DNA from: Microbotryum silenes-acaulis
Taxonomy: Eukaryota; Basidiomycota; Microbotryomycetes; Microbotryales; Microbotryaceae
Direction of reading: 5' to 3'
Length of the DNA: 64,000 nucleotides
Assembly: GCA_003665825.1 (NCBI GenBank)
Contig: QPFY01000006.1
Span: forward strand, 1,364,001 to 1,428,000
Shown in pieces: positions 10,284 to 18,023 of the stretch (positions are counted from its first letter, which is position 1; each line of letters starts with the position of its first letter). The position numbers and the translations under genes were made by a program. Below the pieces are notes generated by a model that was not told the DNA's origin, made no database searches, and saw only the letters and a program-made list of their open reading frames with translations.

Positions 10284-11143
10284 TGTTGAATTTCATTCTA
10301 CTACAATCCTTCGAACACTTCAACCTTGCGCCGCAACTTACCCGGCCCGCCCATCTTCTTGCCTCGAGCGCCTTTCGCCTCGGCGCACTCTCGCCTCGGC
10401 GCACTTTCGCCTCGGGCGCCTTTCGCCTTCGCAGCCAAGCCGCCCCCTTGTCTCCGCCTCCGCGCCAGCCTGCTCAACTCACGCTCGCGCGCCGCTGCCT
10501 CCACGCCGGGACTTAGTCAGTCCGCACTCTCCAGCCTAGCCGAGCCAACGCCTCCGCCTCGCCACAGCCAGTTTGCCACCGCCGACCTCATGACCCATCG
10601 GCCATGCAGAACATCGCCCACTCATGATGCCCGCGGTTCGCAACCTGAAGCCTGTCGTCACGGATCGCCTCACTCAACAACTCTGGATCGTGTAGATAAG
10701 TTTCCCCTCGTGTCCGTCGTCCAACACGACACCCCTCAGAGCCTCGATGGTCCACTTGGAGTTCGGTCTTGAAGCTTCGCATTGTGTTAGCCCAGTTTGT
10801 CTTAGCGCGGCCCTTTGCTAAGAACCTCACCCGACTCGCGCGCCCTCGCGCCTCTCTTCCTCTTCTCTACCGCTTCCCAACATTAGCTAGACCGCTAATC
10901 TTCGGTAGAGAACAGGTTAGTTGCAATCACATCAACCGCTTCCCAACATTAGCTAGACCGCTAATCTTCGGTAGAGAACAGATCGCCCAGCCGCACCGCG
11001 TCCGTCTCGTCAGACCGAGCCTGTGCCGCCGCACGACCTCTCCGCCCGGACCGTCCGTCGCAACCTTGCCACGTCGACGCTCCTACAGTAGCCCTAGCGG
11101 TCGCTACGCCAACCTCCCAAGGTCCTGCAGCCTACATTCAACA
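10284..11143 (+). repeat. 5' LTR of GagR
   Basis: Begins TGTTGAATTTCATTC, ends CTACATTCAACA. It carries two tandem copies of a 66-bp unit with a two-tier inverted repeat (first copy about 10867-10914); the 3' LTR has one copy. Confidence 0.9.
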
Positions 11144-11155
11144 GGTTATGAGCCC
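11144..11155 (+). promoter_or_regulatory. Primer binding site of GagR, overlapping the gag start
   Basis: GGTTATGAGCCC immediately follows the LTR and is the same 12-mer as in Cop1. It complements the anticodon arm of initiator tRNA-Met. The ATG inside it (11148-11150) is the first codon of the gag frame and is the complement of the CAU anticodon. Confidence 0.8.
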
Positions 11156-12299
11156 CAATCGACCTGATCTGCCCCGATTCCCTGCAGCACCTGCGAACCC
11201 TACCTCCGACGCCTCCCCGGACGCACCCGAACCCACCACCACCGCTTCTCGCGACGCCGCCGACGCCCCCATGTCCACCTCGAGCCACGTTGACCCCACC
11301 CTGGCGGCCAGTATCGACGAGCGCATACACCTCGAAGTACAACGTCGTCTGCGTGAGTTCACTACCTCCCCGACACCGGCCAACGAACGTAAACCCATCG
11401 TCTACAACATCGATATTCCACGTCACCTCTCAACCTGGCCGGCCGACGCTCTCCTCTCCGGCGTCGAGACCTTCCGAATTTGGGACCGCACGTTACAAGA
11501 CCGCGTTGGCGCCACCATCTACGAGTACATCACGACTGGCACCCTCCCCAACCGTGCGGAAGCCATCGACCACGAAAATGTCGAGATCTTCGCCGTCCGC
11601 CAAGTCTCAGATGGTGTCACCGGAAACGTTCGAAAGTCGCTGCTCACCGTTGCCACCGCCCACCGTCGCGCACAGGCCTACTATGATCACCTAAATCGGG
11701 AGTACAATCCAACGTCGTCACAGTCCACACTCCGTCTGCTCCACTCGTTCTTCAACATTCCGCGCGCACCTATCGAGGAGAAGGGCTTCGTCGAATGGAT
11801 GGCCGAATTCCTCAACCAGTCAGCCTGCCTCGAATCAGCCCAAATCACGATAATGGACGTCATCACGGCTCGAGCTCTCACCCTGATCCCCGACGAACTG
11901 GACGCATTCCGCCAATACATGGAGCTCCACAACACCGACCAGCTACCGACCCCGGCAAACCTCATGACCCTTGCACACAAGCAAGTCAAGAACCACCACG
12001 ACACTCGTAACACTGGCCCGAACGTAACCGCATTTGCGGCAGCATCACCATCGTCATCTCGTCCCTCGCAACAGTCTCCAGCTAAGTTTCCCTGCCCCGC
12101 CTGCAACAACGGCGTGCATCGAGTACGACACTGCCCCGACGACGCCGCCCGCCAACGTTACATCGAGCGACGCCACGGACACCAACGTCACACCACGGCC
12201 CCAACCATTACCGCACCGGAGGGCGCACCCGTCGTAGGCACAATCTCACGGTTCCAAGAACTCCCGGATCCCTCGACGGCCGGCGGCCAAAATTGGTAA
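11148..12299 (+). CDS. GagR Gag protein with CCHC knuckle
   Basis: A 383-residue open frame. A Pro/Ala/Thr-rich leader (1-60) is followed by a helical copia-type Gag region (about 75-290, compare the UBN2 Gag family: ETFRIWDRTL, LLHSFFNIPR, EWMAEFLNQS). A single CCHC knuckle with perfect C-X2-C-X4-H-X4-C spacing (CPACNNGVHRVRHC) lies at about 322-335. The predicted role is nucleocapsid and virus-like particle formation. The first ATG is in the primer binding site; the next in-frame Met is at residue 42, so a later start is possible. The frame ends 117 nt before the 3' LTR and no further coding sequence is seen. Its partner Pol would have to act in trans; Cop1 is the best candidate because the cis signals match. 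Confidence 0.85.
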   Translation: MSPNRPDLPRFPAAPANPTSDASPDAPEPTTTASRDAADAPMSTSSHVDPTLAASIDERIHLEVQRRLREFTTSPTPANERKPIVYNIDIPRHLSTWPADALLSGVETFRIWDRTLQDRVGATIYEYITTGTLPNRAEAIDHENVEIFAVRQVSDGVTGNVRKSLLTVATAHRRAQAYYDHLNREYNPTSSQSTLRLLHSFFNIPRAPIEEKGFVEWMAEFLNQSACLESAQITIMDVITARALTLIPDELDAFRQYMELHNTDQLPTPANLMTLAHKQVKNHHDTRNTGPNVTAFAAASPSSSRPSQQSPAKFPCPACNNGVHRVRHCPDDAARQRYIERRHGHQRHTTAPTITAPEGAPVVGTISRFQELPDPSTAGGQNW

Positions 12300-12406
12300 A
12301 GTCCGCACTCCGCCCAACACCCAGGTCCCCCTTACACCGGTCACTGCCTCGTCGATTACACCACTTGCTACAACCTCCTTTCGTGCTCTTCTGGAAGCGT
12401 TCGAAC

Positions 12407-12415
12407 GAGGGGGGG
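12407..12415 (+). promoter_or_regulatory. Polypurine tract of GagR
   Basis: GAGGGGGGG abuts the 3' LTR. With flanks it reads CGAGGGGGGGTGTTGAATT, the same as in Cop1a (13599-13617); only one position differs over 25 bases. Confidence 0.85.
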
Positions 12416-13209
12416 TGTTGAATTTCATTCTACTACAATCCTTCGAACACTTCAACCTTGCGCCGCAACTTACCCGGCCCGCCCATCTTCTTGCCTCGAG
12501 CGCCTTTCGCCTCGGCGCACTCTCGCCTCGGCGCACTTTCGCCTCGGGCGCCTTTCGCCTTCGCAGCCAAGCCGCCCCCTTGTCTCCGCCTCCGCGCCAG
12601 CCTGCTCAACTCACGCTCGCGCGCCGCTGCCTCCACGCCGGGACTTAGTCAGTCCGCACTCTCCAGCCTAGCCGAGCCAACGCCTCCGCCTCGCCACAGC
12701 CAGTTTGCCACCGCCGACCTCATGACCCATCGGCCATGCAGAACATCGCCCACTCATGATGCCCGCGGTTCGCAACCTGAAGCCTGTCGTCACGGATCGC
12801 CTCACTCAACAACTCTGGATCGTGTAGATAAGTTTCCCCTCGTGTCCGTCGTCCAACACGACACCCCTCAGAGCCTCGATGGTCCACTTGGAGTTCGGTC
12901 TTGAAGCTTCGCATTGTGTTAGCCCAGTTTGTCTTAGCGCGGCCCTTTGCTAAGAACCTCACCCGACTCGCGCGCCCTCGCGCCTCTCTTCCTCTTCTCT
13001 ACCGCTTCCCAACATTAGCTAGACCGCTAATCTTCGGTAGAGAACAGATCGCCCAGCCGCACCGCGTCCGTCTCGTCAGACCGAGCCTGTGCCGCCGCAC
13101 GACCTCTCCGCCCGGACCGTCCGTCGCAACCTTGCCACGTCGACGCTCCTACAGTAGCCCTAGCGGTCGCTACGCCAACCTCCCAAGGTCCTGCAGCCTA
13201 CATTCAACA
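12416..13209 (+). repeat. 3' LTR of GagR
   Basis: Same ends as the 5' LTR, but with one instead of two copies of the 66-bp hairpin unit (about 13000-13046). Confidence 0.9.
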
Positions 13210-13214
13210 GTTAT

Positions 13215-13587
13215 CTCCTGGTCCTCCAAAGTGCAAAACCGAGTGGCCGACTCCACCACAGACGCCGAGTACCTCGCCCTCTCGCATGCCTCGAAGGAAG
13301 CTGGCCACCTCCAAGAACTACTTATGGAGCTGGGCATCGACATCCAAGCTCCCGTCCAACTTTACGGCGACAACCAAGGAGCACTGGCTCTCGCCAAGAA
13401 CCCCACCCTTCACCACCGGTCCCGACACATTCGCATTCGCGAACATTTCGTACGCGACCAGGTCAGGCTGGGCACCATTCGAGTCGACTATGTGGACACG
13501 AAAACCATGGTCGCCGATATCTTCACCAAGGCACTTGGGCCTTTAGTGTTCAAGGTTCATCGTGAGAACCTGGGTCTCCGAGGCTAA
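13215..13587 (+). CDS. Cop1a Pol, C-terminal part (RNase H)
   Basis: It continues the Cop1a frame after Gag[21 protein letters not shown], the copia RNase H block with the ADS..DAEY motif, then the terminal [12 protein letters not shown] block (IREHFVRDQV) and [10 protein letters not shown], ending in a stop at 13585-13587, 14 nt before the polypurine tract. The codon interrupted by the insertion is restored if one copy of GTTAT is discounted. Confidence 0.9.
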
Positions 13588-13600
13588 GTAAGCTTCGAGC

Positions 13601-13609
13601 GAGGGGGGG
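13601..13609 (+). promoter_or_regulatory. Polypurine tract of Cop1a
   Basis: GAGGGGGGG directly before the 3' LTR at 13610. It is shared with GagR. Confidence 0.85.
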
Positions 13610-13836
13610 TGTTGAATTCCATACACTCTTGCTTAGATCAATCTCCAATCCGCGCCGCGCCTAGCTAGCCGCGCCGCTTGGACCTCTCTTTGGACTTAGA
13701 GATATTTCGCACACTCGCACTGCGCGCCTCTTTAGTCTTCCCCCTAACGCTCCAAACTACTCCCTTACAACCCGTACTCTGTCTCGTGTACTTACTGGTT
13801 GCCGATCCAGTCCCCTCTCGAGACATACGATTAACA
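13610..13836 (+). repeat. 3' LTR of Cop1a
   Basis: 227 bp, same sequence as the 5' LTR, followed by the target duplication AGACG. Confidence 0.92.
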
Positions 13837-14221
13837 AGACGTGTATCGGCGCCGGCCGAGTAGAGCAGAGCAAGGATACCCTCTTTGATGGTCCGATTGG
13901 TGCGTTCAACACGTCCGTTTTGTTGAGGCGTGTACGGAATAGTGAGTTCGCGACGGATGCCCTTGGTCAAACAGAAGTCGACAAAGTTGCGCAGAGTGAA
14001 CTCGCCACCATTGTCAGAGCGAATGGTTTTTACCCGATCACCCGTGGTGTTTTCTACCTCAAGAATCCAGTCGCGGAGACGGTGAAAGACGTCGCTCTTG
14101 TAAGTGAGGAGGATGCACCAATGTTTGCAGGTGTAGTCGTCGACAATCACAAGCATGTAGCGATGACCGCCAAAGCTGGCTCGAGGCATTTGGGCAACGT
14201 CGACATGGACAAGGTCCAGAC
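13837..14221 (-). pseudogene. CopB integrase core fragment
   Basis: The reverse strand encodes a Ty1/copia integrase core: LVHVDVAQM (first Asp), IRSDNGGEF (second Asp) and NGRVERTNR (Glu), ending ALLYSAGADTR at the Cop1a insertion site. It continues at 6971 downward. The upstream end is lost at the Gyp2 LTR. The coding sequence has no stops in the visible part. Confidence 0.82.
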
Positions 14222-14796
14222 TGTCAGGATGACGGCGGTACACTGACAGCAGTACTCAAAGGAAGTCCTCCCCGAGGTTGTGTGCAGGTAGCGATGACTT
14301 GACCCAATGGCGGAATTGTTTCAAGCATCGCGGGCGTCGTGGTGTAGCCGTTTGGCGTGTGGGCGCGCACCCGCTGGTTGCAGGTTCGATGCGCTGCGAG
14401 CGCAATCTTCTTTCGATTTGTTTTATCTTTTTTTTGCTAGCTGAGGCGCGGCCTCAGGGTTTTTACCGGTGCTCCCGCGAGCAATCCTTTTTACCCCTGA
14501 GGCGACCTCTTGGAGTAGTTTGATTTGGCTGAGTTCCCTCGGCGCCTGGGCAGTCCCTCCCTTCGGTTTCGACACCTTCCCCTGGAGCCTGGTCCGCTCA
14601 TCATCTTATTGGCCCCCCCCCCTCTCCTTGCCGATTGTTGGAATAAAGTCCGTTATACTTGACTTCCCGCGAGCTTTTCGGTCGACACCCCTCTTCGATC
14701 GCTCCCTCGTCGACTGCCGCCACCACAGCCGATACTCCTCGACGCCCCCATCCTTCGTCGTGTAGACGACGTCATCCCCGCCGACGTCGCCTGTCA
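14222..14796 (+). repeat. 5' LTR of chromovirus Gyp2
   Basis: Ends GACGTCGCCTGTCA at 14796. The start is ambiguous. TGTCAGGATGAC occurs at 14222, but those bases also fit the CopB coding sequence, and the LTR sequence proper is unambiguous from about 14244 (TGACAGCAGTACTC). Either a 14-bp insertion lies near the LTR start or the junction formed at a shared short sequence. Confidence 0.75.
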
Positions 14797-15072
14797 CTTT
14801 TTTCAAGTCCGGCATCGCCAACAACGATCAGAACCTCTACAAGTGCTAAGTCCCATACCCTGGACGAGCAGTCACCCCCGCTGTCTGATCTCGAGTCGTC
14901 AGCCTCCTCCCCGTTGCCGAACTCATCCCCCACGAACGCGTCACTGTCTTTCGTGACCTCCTTCACCGAGTCCGACGGCGAACGCGTTCTTCCCTCCTAC
15001 CCTTTCTTCCAGCCATCTCGCCCTCGCCACCGTTCACCCCGGAATCACCGACCGTTGAATCGCGAGCTCGCC

Positions 15073-15774
15073 ATGGCCGACGAACGTGACACGTCGCGCG
15101 TCTTTGCCGGAGACAGCGTCAGCCCTCTCCGTGACGACGAGGCCGGGCGCCCAGAATCCTTTAAGTCCCCACCGCCAAAACCGGCCCATACCGCCGCCGC
15201 TCTGATGTCGCTCGAAGCTCGCCTCGAAGAATCCGAAGCTCGACACCTCGACTCCGATCATCGAGTTCAGCACTTGGAGAAATTGGTAGAGCGCCTTTTG
15301 AAGAACTCCACTGAACCGGCTGCGGCGCGGGCTGGCTTGACTGAACCAGCCGCAGCTCGGGCCGGGGAGTTCACGCCGGTGAGATCGGTCCCCCTGGACG
15401 TCCCTCCGCACCAATTTTCGGGACGCTCCAACACTACCGCTGACCCCCTTGCTCGTGCCCCTGGGGGGGAATCTCACAGCGAAATCAGGGACGGCCCTTC
15501 CCCGGCGGTGATTAGCTCTCGTTGGAGAGGGACATTGCCCGACCGGGAAGGGTTATGGACCGGGGATCACCCGGAAAGGTTGGTGACTTTCACTGCATTC
15601 GGGAACTCGTACCTCTCACTTTTGTGCGACATCGCGATCGACGAACTGTTCACCACCGACCGCGTCGTCCAGCTCGTGGCCACCCTATTCGCTCGTTCGA
15701 CGTCTCGCCAGCGCCGCCAGTCCCCTCACGATTGGGCCGTCGACGAGTTGAGGGACGCGATCCGGGACAGGCGC
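15073..15774 (+). pseudogene. Gyp2 gag, 5' part
   Basis: A second chromovirus gag, homologous to Gyp1: MADERD start, coiled coil (EARLEESEARHLDSD), and the Gag domain (ISSRWRGTLPDREG) up to DAIRDRR, where an inverted solo LTR (Gyp3) begins. Target duplication GGCGC at 15770-15774 and 23500-23504. The frame continues at 23505. Confidence 0.85.
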
Positions 15775-16156
15775 TGACAGGCGACGTCGGCAAGGAGAGG
15801 GGGGAGGGCCAATAAGATGATGAGCGGACCAGGCTCCGGGGGAAGGTGTCGAAACCGAAGGGAGGGACTGCCCAGGCGCCGAGGGAACTCAGCCAAATCA
15901 AACTACTCCAAGAGGTCGCCTCAGGGGTAAAAAGGATTGCTCGCGGGAGCACCGGTAAAAACCCTGAGGCCGCGCCTCAGCTAGCAAAAAAAAGATAAAA
16001 CAAATCGAAAGAAGATTGCGCTCGCAGCGCATCGAACCTGCAACCAGCGGGTGCGCGCCCACACGCCAAACGGCTACACCACGACGCCCGCGATGCTTGA
16101 AACAATTCCGCCATTGGGTCAAGTCATCGCTACCTGCACACAACCTCGGGGAGGAC
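15775..16156 (-). mobile_element. Solo LTR Gyp3 (inverted), first part; hosts Line1
   Basis: An inverted gypsy LTR starting TGACAGGCGACGTC (reverse complement of the LTR end). About 150 bp present in the Gyp2 LTR (near 14630-14775) are missing here. It is interrupted at 16156 by Line1 and resumes at 23465-23499, ending CATCCTGACA. The GGCGC duplication on both outer sides proves the LTR termini. Confidence 0.88.
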
Positions 16157-16275
16157 CATCTTTCATCTTTCATCTTTCTATCTTTCATCTTTCATCTCTC
16201 ATCTTTCATCTTTCATCTTTCATCTCTCATCTTTCATCTTTCATCTCTCATCTTTCATCTTTCATCTTTCATCCC
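16157..16275 (+). repeat. Heptamer array at the 5' end of Line1
   Basis: About 16 tandem copies of CATCTTT, with CATCTCT variants recurring every third to fourth unit, start at the first base after the target duplication. It therefore belongs to the inserted element and not to the flank. It lies 70 nt upstream of ORF1 and could be part of a promoter or a product of template jumping. Confidence 0.85.
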
Positions 16276-16346
16276 AATCGCACTACCCTACCTCTGCAAA
16301 CGTCAATACATCGAATACATCAACTGCTACACCAGCTATCGACCCG

Positions 16347-18023
16347 ATGTCCGACCAGGCACCGCCTGATCCGGGCCGCGGCCCTCCGGAGCCGGCAGCG
16401 ACGGGACAACCACGTGGTGACGCGGGGGCGGAAGCCGATGCCGCCGAGGGACCAGCGAACCCCGGCCTAGCGCTGTACCAGGAAAAGCGTGATGAAGAAA
16501 AGAAGAGGAAAGAGGATGTCGCGAGAATCCTGAAGATGATCAGTGTCGAAGATGGCACACGCCAGGGCACCCGCATCCTTGTGCTCAAAGACGCACTCGG
16601 CTTCGGCAAGGACCGGGCCACCTCCCTGCGCTTCAGCGCACTCAATGCAACGAAACCAATTACCGACACGTCTGGTGCCGTTCTGGAAGTCACGTTCGAA
16701 CACACCGGCGTGGCCACCGAACGCGAGAAGTCCGAGTTGTACTCGAAGGTGCTCCGTACCCTGTCGCCCGACACGTCGTTGTGTTTTAACCTGCCCGCAG
16801 GAGTTGTCCTCCCGCCCGAGCTCCAGAAATACGCTCCAATCATCCATGGAGTCGCACCGGAATCGATCATCCAAAGCGGTAACACCCGGTTCAAGTTCGT
16901 GGTGCGCTGCGCTAGCGCAGCGGCGCTCGACCAAGTCCACGACGCGGCGACCAAGATCGAGTGGAAACGCTCCTTTGCCCAAGTCCGCAAGCGCTTGGCG
17001 TTCGTCAAAAACGTCGTCGAACTGCGTTTCATTATCAGTCCTGAGGCCGAATACACGAACGACGACCTCTGGAACAAACTGCAAGGCGTCGTCGCCAAGC
17101 TTACCGGGGACGGCCACAAGTGCGACTTGCTCCAACTCCAGCAGCCTCTAACGGTCGTTCAAGGCTCGTACCTCGTCGCTCGAGGAAACTACGCGGCCAT
17201 CGTCCAGTTCGACGACGACGACCTGTTCAAGAAGAACGCATCTCCCACAAGGGACACTAACAACTCACCACGAGTCTACCCTACTCGTTCACAAAGCTCT
17301 ACACCCATAGCATCCGCCCCTCGCGGTTTCATCGTCGCCGCAAACCCATTCGCAAGTCTGGCCGGCGACGTAGCCGAGGAGGCGCAGGAGGAGCCCGCTC
17401 AGGCCCTCGAGGACGACGAGGACGCGATGAGCGTAGTCGAGGCACAGCTGGAACAACAGCAGGAAGTGCCGCCGCTGGAGCTTTCGGATCTGTCGGATCT
17501 GCAGGACCGCGGAGCGGAGGGGAACCAGGGGGAACACACGGAGACGAGTGACGCGGAAGAAGGGGAATCGCAGTCGGCCGAGACGGGGTCTGTGCCTGAG
17601 ATTGTTTCGACGACTCCTGAGCATACCCCTGAGCTGACGCGCTCCCGATCGGCCAGTCACCATCAGCTTGATATGGACGGCCTTCCCGACGACTGGATGA
17701 ATCGTGTGTCGGATCGCGAGCGCAAACAGGATGCTGGTCTATACGATGAGATCACCGAGTTGGACCGCACCCCGTCTGTGACCGGTTGGATGCCTTCGCC
17801 GTCTCCAGGTCCAGTGTTTGATCCCGAGCCCGAGCCCAAGCAGGAGGTGGACGAAGGAAGTTCCCAGGGTCTTCGCCGGTCCGAGCGTATCCAGCGTCTC
17901 ACCAGCGTCGCGCGCACATCGGACTGGAACGAATCGACTGCTGCGGACCCGCTCCCCTCACCCACATTCGGACCTATGTTGTCCATCAAGGGAGCTGCTG
18001 CTGCAACGAAGGCGCGATCGTAA
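16347..18023 (+). CDS. Line1 ORF1 protein
   Basis: A 558-residue protein in the ORF1 (Gag-like) position. A Pro/Gly/Ala-rich start is followed by a charged helix (EKRDEEKKRKEDVARIL, about 49-65). A globular region with no motif I recognise spans about 70-290, and a long acidic, Ser/Gln-rich low-complexity tail with basic patches (LRRSERIQRL) follows. There is no CCHC zinc knuckle, unlike many LINE ORF1 proteins. The role in RNA binding is inferred from position only. Its stop TAA at 18021-18023 overlaps the ORF2 start as TAATG. Confidence 0.85.
   Translation: MSDQAPPDPGRGPPEPAATGQPRGDAGAEADAAEGPANPGLALYQEKRDEEKKRKEDVARILKMISVEDGTRQGTRILVLKDALGFGKDRATSLRFSALNATKPITDTSGAVLEVTFEHTGVATEREKSELYSKVLRTLSPDTSLCFNLPAGVVLPPELQKYAPIIHGVAPESIIQSGNTRFKFVVRCASAAALDQVHDAATKIEWKRSFAQVRKRLAFVKNVVELRFIISPEAEYTNDDLWNKLQGVVAKLTGDGHKCDLLQLQQPLTVVQGSYLVARGNYAAIVQFDDDDLFKKNASPTRDTNNSPRVYPTRSQSSTPIASAPRGFIVAANPFASLAGDVAEEAQEEPAQALEDDEDAMSVVEAQLEQQQEVPPLELSDLSDLQDRGAEGNQGEHTETSDAEEGESQSAETGSVPEIVSTTPEHTPELTRSRSASHHQLDMDGLPDDWMNRVSDRERKQDAGLYDEITELDRTPSVTGWMPSPSPGPVFDPEPEPKQEVDEGSSQGLRRSERIQRLTSVARTSDWNESTAADPLPSPTFGPMLSIKGAAAATKARS

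Larger units (their letters stand above)
10284..13209 (+). mobile_element. GagR: complete Gag-only LTR retrotransposon
   Basis: A 2,926-bp element with LTRs at both ends (10284-11143, 860 bp; 12416-13209, 794 bp), target duplication GTTAT (10279-10283 and 13210-13214), a primer binding site and a polypurine tract. Its only long frame is a copia-type Gag; there is no protease, integrase or RT. This is the layout called TR-GAG in plants. The two LTRs differ in length by one 66-bp tandem unit. Solo or partial LTRs of the same family occur at 84-865, 3300-4528, 29003-30230 and 32538-32627, so the family is active in this genome although it lacks Pol. Confidence 0.9.
6972..13836 (+). mobile_element. 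Cop1a: Ty1/copia element without gag, hosting GagR
   Basis: A complete element: 227-bp LTRs (6972-7198 and 13610-13836) that look identical base for base, target duplication AGACG at 6967-6971 and 13837-13841, a primer binding site directly after the 5' LTR and a polypurine tract directly before the 3' LTR. The single open frame has protease, integrase, RT and RNase H but no Gag. It is interrupted at the RNase H region by the GagR element. Identical LTRs indicate a recent insertion. Confidence 0.93.

Noticed and set aside
14222..14243. Start of the Gyp2 LTR at TGTCAGGATGAC
   Set aside because: The same bases are coding sequence of CopB (YRRHPDSLDL on the minus strand), so the match may be chance or microhomology at the junction; the LTR is only certain from about 14244.
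16157..16275. CRISPR-like regular repeat
   Set aside because: It is a simple head-to-tail heptamer array without spacers, in a eukaryotic element.
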